From Planctomycetota bacterium (GTDB taxonomy: Bacteria; Planctomycetota; PLA2; JAEUHO01), in contig JARGNS010000012.1 in NCBI GenBank assembly GCA_029213105.1, positions 9,377 through 20,457 on the forward strand: DNA of 11,081 nt, written 5' to 3'. How positions within the stretch are numbered: position 1 is the first letter of the stretch; the number at the start of each line of letters is the position of its first letter. Below, in pieces: positions 1-6,804 of the stretch. Both the position numbers and the translations under genes were made by a program. Below the pieces are notes generated by a model that ran no database searches, had not been told where the DNA came from, and was given only the letters and a program-made list of their open reading frames with translations.

Positions 1-1865
1 CGTCTGCGTTCGGCAAGTGGCACAATACGCCGGCCACGCAGACCACGTCCATGGGGCCGTTCGAGTACTGGCCTACCGGGTACGGCTTCGACCACTTCTA
101 CGGCTTCTTGGCAGGGGAGACGTCCCAGTACGAGCCGCGACTCGTCGAGAACACCAACCAGATCGAGCCGCCGATCGACGAGTCCTACCATCTGACCGAG
201 GACATGGCCGACAAGGCGATTCGCTGGTTGAAGCGGCACCGGTCGTTCACTCCGGACGCTCCGTTCTGCATGTACTGGGCGCCGGGAGCCGCGCATGGAC
301 CGCACCACGTGTTCCCGGCCTGGGCCGACAAGTACAAGGGGGCCTTTGATGATGGCTGGGATGCGCTGCGCGCGAAGACCTTCGCCAAGCAGAAGCAGCT
401 TGGCTGGATTCCCGCGGACACGAAGCTGACGGCTCGCGCGGACACGATGCCCGCCTGGGACAGCATCCCCGCCGCCGAGCGCGCGTTCCAGACCCGGCTG
501 ATGGAGGTCTTTGCGGGCTTCGTCGAGCACACCGATGCACAGGTCGGGAAGCTCGTGGGGGCGCTGGAGAGCATGGGCCTGCGCGAGAACACGCTGATCC
601 TCTACATCTGGGGCGACAACGGCTCGAGCGCCGAGGGGCAGGGAGGATCCATCAGTGAGCTGCTGGCGCAGAACCAGATTCCCAGCACGATTCAGCAGCA
701 GATCGAAGCGCTGAAGGGACTCGGGGGCCTCGGCGCGCTCGGATCGGCGAAGGTCGACAACATGTATCACGCGGGCTGGGCCTGGGCTGGCTCGACGCCG
801 TTCAAGCACACGAAGCTGGTCGCGTCCCACTTCGGCGGCACACGCAATCCGATGGTCGTGTCGTGGCCGAACGGCATCAAGCCCGACAAAACCCCGCGCG
901 CGCAGTTCCACCACGTCAACGACGTCGCACCCACCCTCTATGAGGTCCTGGGCATCGAGCATCCGAAGATGGTTGATGGCTTCGCACAGGATCCCATGGA
1001 CGGCACGAGCTTCGCCTACACCTTCGAGGCGGCCGACGCGCCGGAGCAGAAGCCGACGCAGTACTTCGACAACAACGGTAGTCGCGGGATCTACCACCAG
1101 GGCTGGTACGCGTGCACGTTCGGCCCCTTGACGCCGTGGCTCACCAAGAGCCCGGGCCTCAAGACCTGGGACTCGGCTCTCGACGTCTGGGAACTCTACG
1201 ACCTGCGGACGGACTTCTCGCAGGCGAACGATCTCGCAGCCAAGGAGCCGGAGAAGCTCGCCGAGTTGAAGAAGCTGTTTCTGGCCCAGGCGCGGGAGAA
1301 CAAGGTCTTTCCGCTCGGCGCCGGCATCTGGCTGCGGCTTCATCCCGAGGACATCTCGCGCACGCCGTACCGCAACTGGACCTTCGATCAGTCCTCCGTA
1401 CGCATGCCCGAGTTCACGGCGCCGGGCATCGGTACCGTCAGCAACACCATCACCATGAAGGTGACGGTCGGGGAAGAGACCTCGGGTGTGCTCTACGCAC
1501 TCGGAGGTGCCTCCGGTGGCGTGACCTGCTATCTCGACAAGGGGCAGCTCGTCTACCTCTACAACATGATGATCATCGAGCAGACCACCTTCCGCTGCCC
1601 GCAGAAGCTCCCTGCCGGCGAGCACACGATCGTGGTCGACACCACCATCCCCAGGCCGGGTGCGCCAGCGACAGTCGTGTTCTCGGTCGACGGCGCCGAG
1701 GTCGGGCGCGTGACCGTGAAGCGCACCGTGCCGCTGGTCTTCACGGCCAGTGAGTCCTTCGACGTCGGCGTGGATCTCGGGTCGCCGGTCGCACACGAGT
1801 ACGAGAAGCGCCGTCCGTTCAAGTTCGGCGGCAGCATCGAGCGACTGGATGTGAGGCTCAAGTGA
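1..1865 (+). CDS. Arylsulfatase (sulfatase family S1), 5'-truncated
   Basis: This is the C-terminal 620 residues of a type I sulfatase, which hydrolyses sulfate esters. The reading frame is open from the window edge (first whole codon at 3), so the start and the formylglycine-forming C/S-x-P-S-R motif lie upstream and cannot be checked. Visible family signatures are GKWH at residues 4-7 (conserved Lys and His), a GDNG metal-binding Asp-Asn pair at 205-206, and an HTK...HFGGTRNPMVVSWP block near 269-285. The block HHVNDVAPTLYEVLGI follows. A C-terminal beta-sandwich-like region from about residue 460 is typical of the large bacterial arylsulfatases related to Pseudomonas AtsA and the mycobacterial enzymes. 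The natural substrate cannot be told from sequence. Many marine and soil planctomycetes carry numerous sulfatases for sulfated polysaccharides, but nothing nearby supports a polysaccharide locus here. The gene converges on the minus-strand lipoprotein/glyQS pair. Confidence 0.93.
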   Translation, partial: SAFGKWHNTPATQTTSMGPFEYWPTGYGFDHFYGFLAGETSQYEPRLVENTNQIEPPIDESYHLTEDMADKAIRWLKRHRSFTPDAPFCMYWAPGAAHGPHHVFPAWADKYKGAFDDGWDALRAKTFAKQKQLGWIPADTKLTARADTMPAWDSIPAAERAFQTRLMEVFAGFVEHTDAQVGKLVGALESMGLRENTLILYIWGDNGSSAEGQGGSISELLAQNQIPSTIQQQIEALKGLGGLGALGSAKVDNMYHAGWAWAGSTPFKHTKLVASHFGGTRNPMVVSWPNGIKPDKTPRAQFHHVNDVAPTLYEVLGIEHPKMVDGFAQDPMDGTSFAYTFEAADAPEQKPTQYFDNNGSRGIYHQGWYACTFGPLTPWLTKSPGLKTWDSALDVWELYDLRTDFSQANDLAAKEPEKLAELKKLFLAQARENKVFPLGAGIWLRLHPEDISRTPYRNWTFDQSSVRMPEFTAPGIGTVSNTITMKVTVGEETSGVLYALGGASGGVTCYLDKGQLVYLYNMMIIEQTTFRCPQKLPAGEHTIVVDTTIPRPGAPATVVFSVDGAEVGRVTVKRTVPLVFTASESFDVGVDLGSPVAHEYEKRRPFKFGGSIERLDVRLK

Positions 1866-1882
1866 CGGAGGGACGCGTCAAG

Positions 1883-2012
1883 ATGGCCCAAGCCAAGCTA
1901 TTCCCTCGCGCCGCACTGGCGCTGCGGGCCCTGGCGGCACGCTGAAAGGCGCACGCCGTCACGTTCCGGACGTATCCGCCGAAGGACATCGGCCGTGGCA
2001 TGAAGTCGGCGG
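1883..2012 (+). other. Possible gene remnant or 20-codon small ORF in the convergent gap
   Basis: Between the sulfatase stop and the minus-strand gene a GGAGGG (1867-1872) precedes an ATG at 1883 by 10 bases. The ORF encodes 20 residues (MAQAKLFPRAALALRALAAR) and stops at TGA 1943-1945. Reading on in the same frame gives protein-like sequence (VTFRTYPPKDIGRGMKSAA) up to about 2012. This may be the ruined 5' end of a gene, a genuine small amphipathic peptide, or chance. I recognise no family. Confidence 0.2.
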
Positions 2013-2459
2013 CTAGATCGACGTCTCGGGCTCGCGGCCGAGGTACGCGTCCACCCAGCCACGGGTGGCATCGTCCAAGCCGCGCAGGGCCTGGAACAGC
2101 TGTGCGTCGCTGCCCGACTCGACGGCCGTGACCCATCGCTTCAGCGCGTCGCCGAAGCGCGCGCGCCCCTCGAGGTAGCGCGGGACGTCCGTGCGCGCCA
2201 CGTCGTGGGGCATCGTCGCCTTGATGAGGGCGAGCCCCTCGCTCGAGAGCGAGGGGCCGCGTCCCCGCAGCCGCGCGGCGTCGCCACGGGCCGCGTCGCC
2301 CTGGGCGTCGTCGAGCATGCTGCGCAGACGGCGGAAGCGCATCGGCGCCGGGGCGGAGGCGGCAGCCATGCCCGGCGTCCGGGTGGCTCCGCCACCCTGG
2401 CAGGCCGCGCAGGGCAGCGCGGCCAGCAGGCAGGCAGCGAGCAGCGCGACGCGACTCAT
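2013..2459 (-). CDS. Small exported protein, probable lipoprotein, unknown function
   Basis: A 148-residue protein begins MSRVALLAACLLAALPCAAC, a short n-region followed by a hydrophobic stretch ending in a lipobox-like C-A-A-C20. The -3 position is Cys rather than the usual Leu, so lipidation is likely but not certain; cleavage after Ala19 by signal peptidase I is the alternative. After a Gly/Ala/Pro-rich linker (21-40) the rest is charged and looks helical. Two segments stand out: PHDVARTDVPRYLEGRARFG (84-103) and RGLDDATRGWVDAYLG (126-141). The overall look is a small helical bundle exposed outside the cytoplasmic membrane. There is no CxxCH haem motif, so it is not a cytochrome c-prime even though size and helicity are similar. 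The ATG overlaps the glyQS stop as ATGA, so it is probably translated by reinitiation from the glyQS message. Function is unknown to me. Confidence 0.75.
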   Translation of the reverse strand: MSRVALLAACLLAALPCAACQGGGATRTPGMAAASAPAPMRFRRLRSMLDDAQGDAARGDAARLRGRGPSLSSEGLALIKATMPHDVARTDVPRYLEGRARFGDALKRWVTAVESGSDAQLFQALRGLDDATRGWVDAYLGREPETSI

Positions 2460-3790
2460 CGTGTCCAGGTGGCCATCTTGTCGGCGATGTAGTTCGCGAC
2501 CTGGTCCAGCGCGACGCGTTCCTGGTCGAGCGAGTCGCGATGGCGCACGGTGACGGCACCGTCGGTCGCCGTGTCGCCGTCGATCGTGCAGCAGTACGGC
2601 GTGCCGATCTCGTCCAGGCGCGCGTAGCGCTTGCCGATCGAGCCGGCCTTGTCGTAGAGGCAGCGGAAGCGCTTCTTGAGCTCCGCGTAGAGCGCTTCGG
2701 CCTTCTCCGGCATGCCGTCCTTCTTCACGAGCGGGAACACGCCCACCTGCACCGGCGCGAGACGCGGGTGGAGATGCAGCACGGTGCGCGTCTCGCCGTT
2801 GGGCTTCTCGTGCTCCTCGTACGCATCGCAGAGGATCGTGAGGAAGCAGCGGTCCACACCGGCGGAGGGCTCGATCACGTAGGGGACGACCCACTCCTTC
2901 TTCTCGTCGTCGCGGTAGGCCAGGCCCTTGCCGCTGCCCTCCTGGTGCTTGCCGAGGTCGTAGTCGGTGCGGTTGGCCACACCCTCGACTTCGTCCCAGC
3001 CCCAGGGGTACTTGTATTCGATGTCGCCGCAGCCACGCGCGTAGTGGGCGAGCTCGTCGGGCGTGTGCTCGCGCATGCGGATGTTCTCGGCGCGCACGCC
3101 GAGGTCGCGCCACCAGCGCAGGCGCTCGGCCTTCCAGTACTCGTGCCACTCCTCGTCGCTTCCAGGCGCGCAGAAGAACTCCATCTCCATCTGCTCGAAC
3201 TCGCGCATGCGGAAGATCTGCCCGCCCGTCACGATCTCGTTGCGGAACGCCTTGCCCACCTGCGCGATGCCGAAGGGGATCTTCACGCGCGCCGTGTCCA
3301 TGACGTTCTTGAAGTTCACGAAGATGCCCTGGGCCGTCTCGGGGCGCAGGTACACCGTGGCCGCGTCGTCGTCCACGGGGCCGGCCTTCGTCGAGAACAT
3401 CAAGTTGAACTGACGCGGCTCGGTGAAGTCCCCACCACACTCGAGCGGCGAGAGCTTCTTCTTCTTGAGGCACTTCGACTGCTCGAGCTTGTCCGCGCGG
3501 AAGCGACCCTGGCAGGTCTTGCAGTCGATCATCGGATCGTTGAAGCCGCCGACGTGGCCCGAGACCTCCCAGACCTTGGCGGCCATGAGGATCGACGCGT
3601 CGAGGCCCACGACGTTCTCGCGGTCGCGCACCATGTCGCGCCACCAGTCGTCCTTGATGAGCCGCTTGAGCTCGACGCCCATGGGGCCGTAGTCGTAGGT
3701 CGCCTGCAGGCCGCCGTAGATCTCGGACCCGGGGTAGATGAAGCCGCGGCGCTTCGTGAGCGCGACGACACGTTCCATGATGTCCGACAT
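2456..3790 (-). CDS. glyQS: Glycyl-tRNA synthetase, alpha2 single-chain type
   Basis: A 444-residue class II aminoacyl-tRNA synthetase that charges tRNA-Gly in the cytoplasm. It is the homodimeric form, not the alpha2beta2 GlyQ/GlyS pair. It starts with the family's N-terminus (RRGFIYPGSEIYGG at 14-27, DYGPMGVELK at 33-42). RPETAQGIF (149-157), motif 2 with FRNE (182-185) and RMREFEQMEMEFF (194-206), and motif 3 EPSAGVDR (307-314) follow. The C-terminal anticodon-binding domain occupies about 345-440 (LAPVQVGVFPL). The insertion after motif 1 has Cys90, Cys93, Cys107 and Cys118. The last pair is spread apart by a Lys-rich loop instead of the CPxCGG seen in many homologues, so zinc binding may differ. 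Length is normal for the family. An AAGGAG seven bases before the ATG supports this start. The stop overlaps the start of the lipoprotein gene. Confidence 0.97.
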   Translation of the reverse strand: MSDIMERVVALTKRRGFIYPGSEIYGGLQATYDYGPMGVELKRLIKDDWWRDMVRDRENVVGLDASILMAAKVWEVSGHVGGFNDPMIDCKTCQGRFRADKLEQSKCLKKKKLSPLECGGDFTEPRQFNLMFSTKAGPVDDDAATVYLRPETAQGIFVNFKNVMDTARVKIPFGIAQVGKAFRNEIVTGGQIFRMREFEQMEMEFFCAPGSDEEWHEYWKAERLRWWRDLGVRAENIRMREHTPDELAHYARGCGDIEYKYPWGWDEVEGVANRTDYDLGKHQEGSGKGLAYRDDEKKEWVVPYVIEPSAGVDRCFLTILCDAYEEHEKPNGETRTVLHLHPRLAPVQVGVFPLVKKDGMPEKAEALYAELKKRFRCLYDKAGSIGKRYARLDEIGTPYCCTIDGDTATDGAVTVRHRDSLDQERVALDQVANYIADKMATWTR

Positions 3791-3797
3791 GGGGGCT

Positions 3798-3803
3798 CTC
3801 CTT
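3798..3803 (-). promoter_or_regulatory. Ribosome binding site of glyQS
   Basis: On the minus strand AAGGAG lies seven bases before the ATG at 3790. It fixes the start, and no competing upstream start is needed for the family's N-terminus. Confidence 0.8.
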
Positions 3804-3905
3804 GGGGGCTCGGCGAGCCGATTTGTACCGGCAAGGCGCCTGCGGGGCCCGTTCGGTTGCCCCGAGGGGCTTCGGGATGGCCTCTGACGGCGCCCCGGCC
3901 ATGGG

Positions 3906-4071
3906 GGCCCGGCACTGTCGGTGCCTGGGCCTACATTGCGGCCCTCGACCCACCGGACACCCCCGGAGGCGAGGATTCACGCCAGCCACCCGGTTTCGAC
4001 CGGCCAGACCGCCTCGCCGCGCGCCGTCCCGCCCTCCGCCGGGACGTCGAACGCGCCGACGGCGGTTTTTT
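3906..4071 (+). ncRNA. Candidate structured small RNA ending in a terminator-like hairpin
   Basis: Successive plus-strand stem-loops are visible. The first pairs GGCCCGGCAC (3906-3915) with GTGCC (3921-3925) and GGGCC (3927-3931), leaving one bulged T and a TGTCG loop. The second is a 7-bp stem GGCGAGG (3968-3974) with CCTCGCC (4012-4018), enclosing a UUCG-capped hairpin CCGGT/ACCGG (3990-4003). The series ends with a hairpin followed by T6 at 4066-4071. No gene on the plus strand precedes this terminator, which suggests a separate transcript. It does not match the SRP, RNase P, tmRNA or 6S signatures I know. GC-rich DNA forms hairpins by chance, so confidence is low. Confidence 0.25.
4036..4071 (+). 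terminator. Rho-independent-terminator-like hairpin with T6
   Basis: CCGCC (4036-4040) pairs with GGCGG (4061-4065) and GTCG (4046-4049) with CGAC (4057-4060), with a five-base bulge on the left arm and a seven-base loop. Six T follow directly. It lies 220 bases upstream of the sigma gene and could end an upstream plus-strand RNA, including antisense transcription. Confidence 0.4.
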
Positions 4072-4096
4072 GCGTAGTGTAGTTGCTTTGTTAGCC

Positions 4097-4112
4097 CCAC
4101 AAGATGTTGTGG
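4097..4112. promoter_or_regulatory. Inverted repeat, possible operator
   Basis: CCACAA-GATG-TTGTGG is a 6-base inverted repeat with a 4-base spacer. It is symmetric at 14 of 16 positions, in the AT-richer part of the glyQS/sigma divergent spacer. Its position suits a regulator binding site for the sigma gene. No known regulator's consensus is recognised. Confidence 0.3.
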
Positions 4113-4278
4113 TCCGGTTCACGCTTCCGCGCCCTCGCATCCAAGGTCTTGCGGTTCGGGGGCGCGCGGGCCAGCCGTCATAAGTCTCTAACTGACAACA
4201 ACTTTCGGCTAGGCGACCTCTCAAACCGCGTGCAGGATCGGTCCCGGACCTCGCTTTTGGGTGTGAAAGCGGGGGAGC

Positions 4279-4283
4279 GGAGG
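4279..4283 (+). promoter_or_regulatory. Ribosome binding site of the sigma factor gene
   Basis: GGAGG stands seven bases before the ATG at 4291. This supports the longer form with the basic N-terminal extension over the next in-frame ATG at 4375. Confidence 0.7.
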
Positions 4284-4290
4284 CCTGTTC

Positions 4291-5202
4291 ATGTGTCCGA
4301 TCGTTGCTGCGCCGAAGTCTGTCGGCCCTCGTAGCCGGGGTGCGCCCCGCCGCAAGCGGAAGCCCGAACCCGACATGGGTGGGGTCTGGACCGAGTTCAA
4401 GGGGGCCGACGCCGGCCAGCGCCGCGATGACCTGCGCAACCAGCTGGTAGAGGCCTACCACTATCTGGTGAAGGTCATCGGCAACCGCATCGCCGCCCGC
4501 CTGCCGCGCTCGATCGATGTCCAGGACCTGCGCAGCGCGGGGGTCTTCGGCCTGATGCGCGCCATCGAGAACTACGACCTCGCCCGGGGCACGCCGTTCG
4601 CCTCGTACTGCGCCACCCGCATCCGCGGCGCGATCCTCGACGAGCTCCGCGCCCAGGACTGGGTCCCGCGCCTCGTCCGCAACCGGGCCAGCACCTACAA
4701 CGAGACCTTCGCCCGCCTCCAGAAGCGCCTCGGCCGCGAGCCCAGCAACCACGAGCTCACCAGCGCCCTGCAGATGACGCCGGCCGAGGTCGAGAAGATG
4801 CGCCGTGAGTCGAACCTCACGAGCGTCTACACCCTGAACCAGCAGGATGGCGACGAGGACGATCCCAACACGCTGCGCAAGCTCGACGCCCTCATGGATC
4901 GCGGCAGCGCCCAGCCGTTCGACAAGATGGTCGCCAAGGACCTCGCCCGCTCGCTGATGACGACGCTCGCCGAGAACGAGCGGACGGTCATCGCGCTCTA
5001 CTACCACGAAGGCATCACGATGAAGGAGATCGGGCGCGTCATGCGCATCTCCGAGAGCCGTGTGTGCCAGATCCACACCAAGACGCTGAAGAAGCTCAAG
5101 GCGCACCTCGACAAGATGAACGAGGAGCGCGCCGAGGAAGAGAAGAAGGCGCCCGCGCCGACCTTCAGCGCCATCCGTCGTCCGGCGAGCGCAGTCCACT
5201 AG
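4291..5202 (+). CDS. FliA/WhiG-family RNA polymerase sigma factor
   Basis: A 303-residue group 3 sigma-70 factor that directs core RNA polymerase to a subset of promoters. Region 2 spans about 47-118, with VFGLMRAIENYD (85-96) and the family hallmark TRIRGAILDELRAQDWVPR (109-127). Region 3 is about 129-180. Region 4 with its helix-turn-helix is about 225-268 (NERTVIALYYHEGITMKEIG, then RISESRVCQIH). The arrangement is that of FliA (sigma-28) and WhiG. Two parts are unusual: a basic N-terminal extension of about 40 residues (RSRGAPRRKRKPEP) and a charged C-terminal tail after residue 270. No flagellar, chemotaxis or anti-sigma (FlgM-like) gene lies nearby, so the regulon cannot be told from context. 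The start is supported by a good ribosome binding site. A strong hairpin follows 38 bases after the stop. Confidence 0.93.
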   Translation: MCPIVAAPKSVGPRSRGAPRRKRKPEPDMGGVWTEFKGADAGQRRDDLRNQLVEAYHYLVKVIGNRIAARLPRSIDVQDLRSAGVFGLMRAIENYDLARGTPFASYCATRIRGAILDELRAQDWVPRLVRNRASTYNETFARLQKRLGREPSNHELTSALQMTPAEVEKMRRESNLTSVYTLNQQDGDEDDPNTLRKLDALMDRGSAQPFDKMVAKDLARSLMTTLAENERTVIALYYHEGITMKEIGRVMRISESRVCQIHTKTLKKLKAHLDKMNEERAEEEKKAPAPTFSAIRRPASAVH

Positions 5203-5239
5203 TACTCGCCGTGTACGCCACGTCGAGTTGGACTCGGCA

Positions 5240-5264
5240 CCTCGAGGACTTGTCGTCCTCGGGG
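5240..5264 (+). terminator. Strong hairpin after the sigma gene, terminator-like
   Basis: CCTCGAGGAC (5240-5249) pairs with GTCCTCGGGG (5255-5264): ten pairs including one G-U, with loop TTGTC. A smaller hairpin CGAGT/ACTCG (5224-5236) precedes it, and GGGGT/ACCCC (5261-5276) overlaps its base. There is no T tract, so either it stops transcription without one or it is a leader structure for lysA. Confidence 0.4.
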
Positions 5265-5344
5265 TCTGCCAACCCCGCGGTGACCCGGGCGCCCACGCGC
5301 CTCGTGCGGCCGCGCTGAAGCGTTCCCGCGTCTTCGGATCGGCC

Positions 5345-5363
5345 CGCGCCCTGCGGGGGCGCG
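5345..5363 (+). other. GC-rich hairpin in the lysA leader
   Basis: CGCGCCC (5345-5351) and GGGCGCG (5357-5363) form a 7-bp stem with loop TGCGG, about 80 bases before the lysA start. No lysine riboswitch core was recognised in the 240-base gap 5203-5442. Confidence 0.25.
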
Positions 5364-5426
5364 TCCCACAAGCGTCCCTGCCACCGGGATGGGGGCCCTC
5401 CGTGGCGCTCCAGCCCCCTCAAGTCC

Positions 5427-5434
5427 GGAGGAGG
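5427..5434 (+). promoter_or_regulatory. Ribosome binding site deciding the lysA start
   Basis: GGAGGAGG lies eight bases before the ATG at 5443, a near-ideal Shine-Dalgarno. It favours this ATG over the upstream ATG at 5389, which has none, and over the GTG at 5497, which has only GGGAAG six bases before it. Confidence 0.6.
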
Positions 5435-5442
5435 CGACTGGG

Positions 5443-6804
5443 ATGGGGTCGCCCGCCGGCTTCGCCCGTATCCTGCGGGCCCCTGGGAAGACGACCGTGG
5501 ACCACTTCGATCATCGCGACGGCCGGCTGCACTGCGAGCACGTGCCTCTTGACGCCCTGGCCGCCGAGGTGGGGACCCCCGCGTTCGTCTACAGCGCGTC
5601 GACGATTCGCGATCACGCCTCGCGCCTGCACGAGGCGTTCGCCTCCCTCGATCCGCTCATCTGCTACGCGGCCAAGGCCAATAGCAACCTGGCCGTGTTG
5701 GAGCTGCTCGCCAAGGAGGGCTGCGGCTTCGACATCGTCTCCGGCGGTGAGCTGGCCCGCGTGCTGCTCGCGGGCGGGGATCCCGCGAAGGTCGTGTTCT
5801 CCGGCGTCGGCAAGACCGAGGAGGAGATGGACGCGGCGATTCGCGCCGGCGTACTGATGTTCAACGTCGAGAGCGAAGAAGAACTCGACGTGCTCGGCGC
5901 GGTCGCGACGCGCCTCGAGTTGGACGCCGGCGTGGCCATCCGCGTGAACCCGGACGTCGATCCCAAGACGCACCGCTACATCACGACCGGCAAGAAAGAG
6001 AACAAGTTTGGCGTCGACCTCGAGCGCGGCGAGGCCCTCGCGCGCCGGGCCGTCGCGCACCCGCGTCTCGTGCTGCGCGGCATCCAGTGCCACATCGGCA
6101 GCCAGATCACCGACGTCAAGCCGTTTGCCGAAGCCGTCGAGCGCACGCGCGACCTCGCGCTGCGCCTGAAGCCCGACGCGCCCGACCTCGCGTACCTCGA
6201 CATGGGCGGCGGCTACGGGATCTTCTACAAGGACGAGAACGCGCCTTCGCTGAAGGACTACGCCGACGTCATCGAACCCGTCGTGAAGGATTGCGGTCTG
6301 CAACTCGTGATGGAGCCCGGGCGGCTCATCGTCGGCAACGCCGGCGTGATGCTCACGCGCGTGCTCTACAACAAGACGTCGGGCAAGCGCCGCTTCGTGA
6401 TCGTCGATGCCGGCATGAACGACCTGATCCGCCCGAGTCTGTACGAGGGCTACCATCGCATCTGGCCCGTGACTGGCGAGCCGCCGCCGCCGCTGGGCGA
6501 GGAGGGCGACGGCGATCTCGTCGACGTCGTGGGGCCGGTGTGCGAGTCCGGGGACTTCTTCGCCGTGGACCGGCCGCTGCCGGTCGTGACGCGCGGAGAC
6601 CTGATCGCCGTGATGAGCGTGGGGGCGTACGCCGCCGTGATGGGCAGCAACTACAACGACCGTCCGCGGCCGCCCGAGGTGCTCGTGGACGGGGACCGGT
6701 TCGCCGTCGTGCGGGAGCGTGAGACCCACGCGGACATGATGCGCAAGGAACGCCCCGATGCGACGTACCGGTCGCTGGGGACGAGCGAAGGAGCGTCGAC
6801 GTGA
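5443..6804 (+). CDS. lysA: Diaminopimelate decarboxylase
   Basis: A 453-residue PLP-dependent fold-III decarboxylase that converts meso-diaminopimelate to L-lysine, the last step of lysine synthesis, in the cytoplasm. The PLP lysine is Lys78 in CYAAKAN. FDIVSGGELARVLLAGG and HIGSQI follow, and EPGR is at 291-294. CESGDFF begins at residue 367 and supplies the active-site Cys across the dimer; it separates this enzyme from ornithine and arginine decarboxylases. NYNDRPRPPEVLV closes the C-terminal barrel. The start is uncertain. ATG 5443 has an excellent ribosome binding site, but most homologues begin at the equivalent of VDHFDHRDG, where GTG 5497 stands; that start would shorten the protein by 18 residues. 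The stop overlaps the kdsA start as GTGA, so the two are almost certainly co-transcribed and coupled. Confidence 0.95.
   Translation: MGSPAGFARILRAPGKTTVDHFDHRDGRLHCEHVPLDALAAEVGTPAFVYSASTIRDHASRLHEAFASLDPLICYAAKANSNLAVLELLAKEGCGFDIVSGGELARVLLAGGDPAKVVFSGVGKTEEEMDAAIRAGVLMFNVESEEELDVLGAVATRLELDAGVAIRVNPDVDPKTHRYITTGKKENKFGVDLERGEALARRAVAHPRLVLRGIQCHIGSQITDVKPFAEAVERTRDLALRLKPDAPDLAYLDMGGGYGIFYKDENAPSLKDYADVIEPVVKDCGLQLVMEPGRLIVGNAGVMLTRVLYNKTSGKRRFVIVDAGMNDLIRPSLYEGYHRIWPVTGEPPPPLGEEGDGDLVDVVGPVCESGDFFAVDRPLPVVTRGDLIAVMSVGAYAAVMGSNYNDRPRPPEVLVDGDRFAVVRERETHADMMRKERPDATYRSLGTSEGAST
6788..6793 (+). promoter_or_regulatory. Ribosome binding site of kdsA
   Basis: AAGGAG lies within the end of lysA, seven bases before the GTG at 6801. 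It supports the GTG start and the four-base overlap. Confidence 0.75.

Larger units (their letters stand above)
3791..4290. other. Divergent spacer between glyQS and the sigma factor gene
   Basis: This 500-base gap must hold the promoters of both genes. The half next to glyQS (3805-4060) is very GC-rich and full of stem-loops. The half next to the sigma gene (4066-4260) is clearly richer in A and T. I see no convincing -35/-10 pair. Weak candidates are CATAAG at 4179-4184 for the sigma gene and, on the minus strand, TACAAA (3827-3822) for glyQS, neither with a good -35. No T-box or glycine riboswitch core was recognised upstream of glyQS. A plus-strand ORF from 4104 to 4334 is open but overlaps the sigma gene start, has no protein-like features and was not accepted. 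Confidence 0.5.

Noticed and set aside
3817..3824. FliA-type -10 element (GCCGATTT)
   Set aside because: There is no TAAA element about 15 bases upstream, and no plus-strand gene would be served directly.
3791..4071. T-box or glycine riboswitch controlling glyQS
   Set aside because: No T-box consensus (AGGGTGGNACCGCG-like) or glycine-aptamer core was found on the minus strand ahead of glyQS.
2540..4183. Long plus-strand open frame opposite glyQS
   Set aside because: It is antisense to a clear glycyl-tRNA synthetase, and its Leu/Val/His/Arg-rich translation is typical of a reverse-complement shadow.
5203..5442. Lysine riboswitch ahead of lysA
   Set aside because: Hairpins are present, but the conserved lysine-aptamer junction sequences were not seen.
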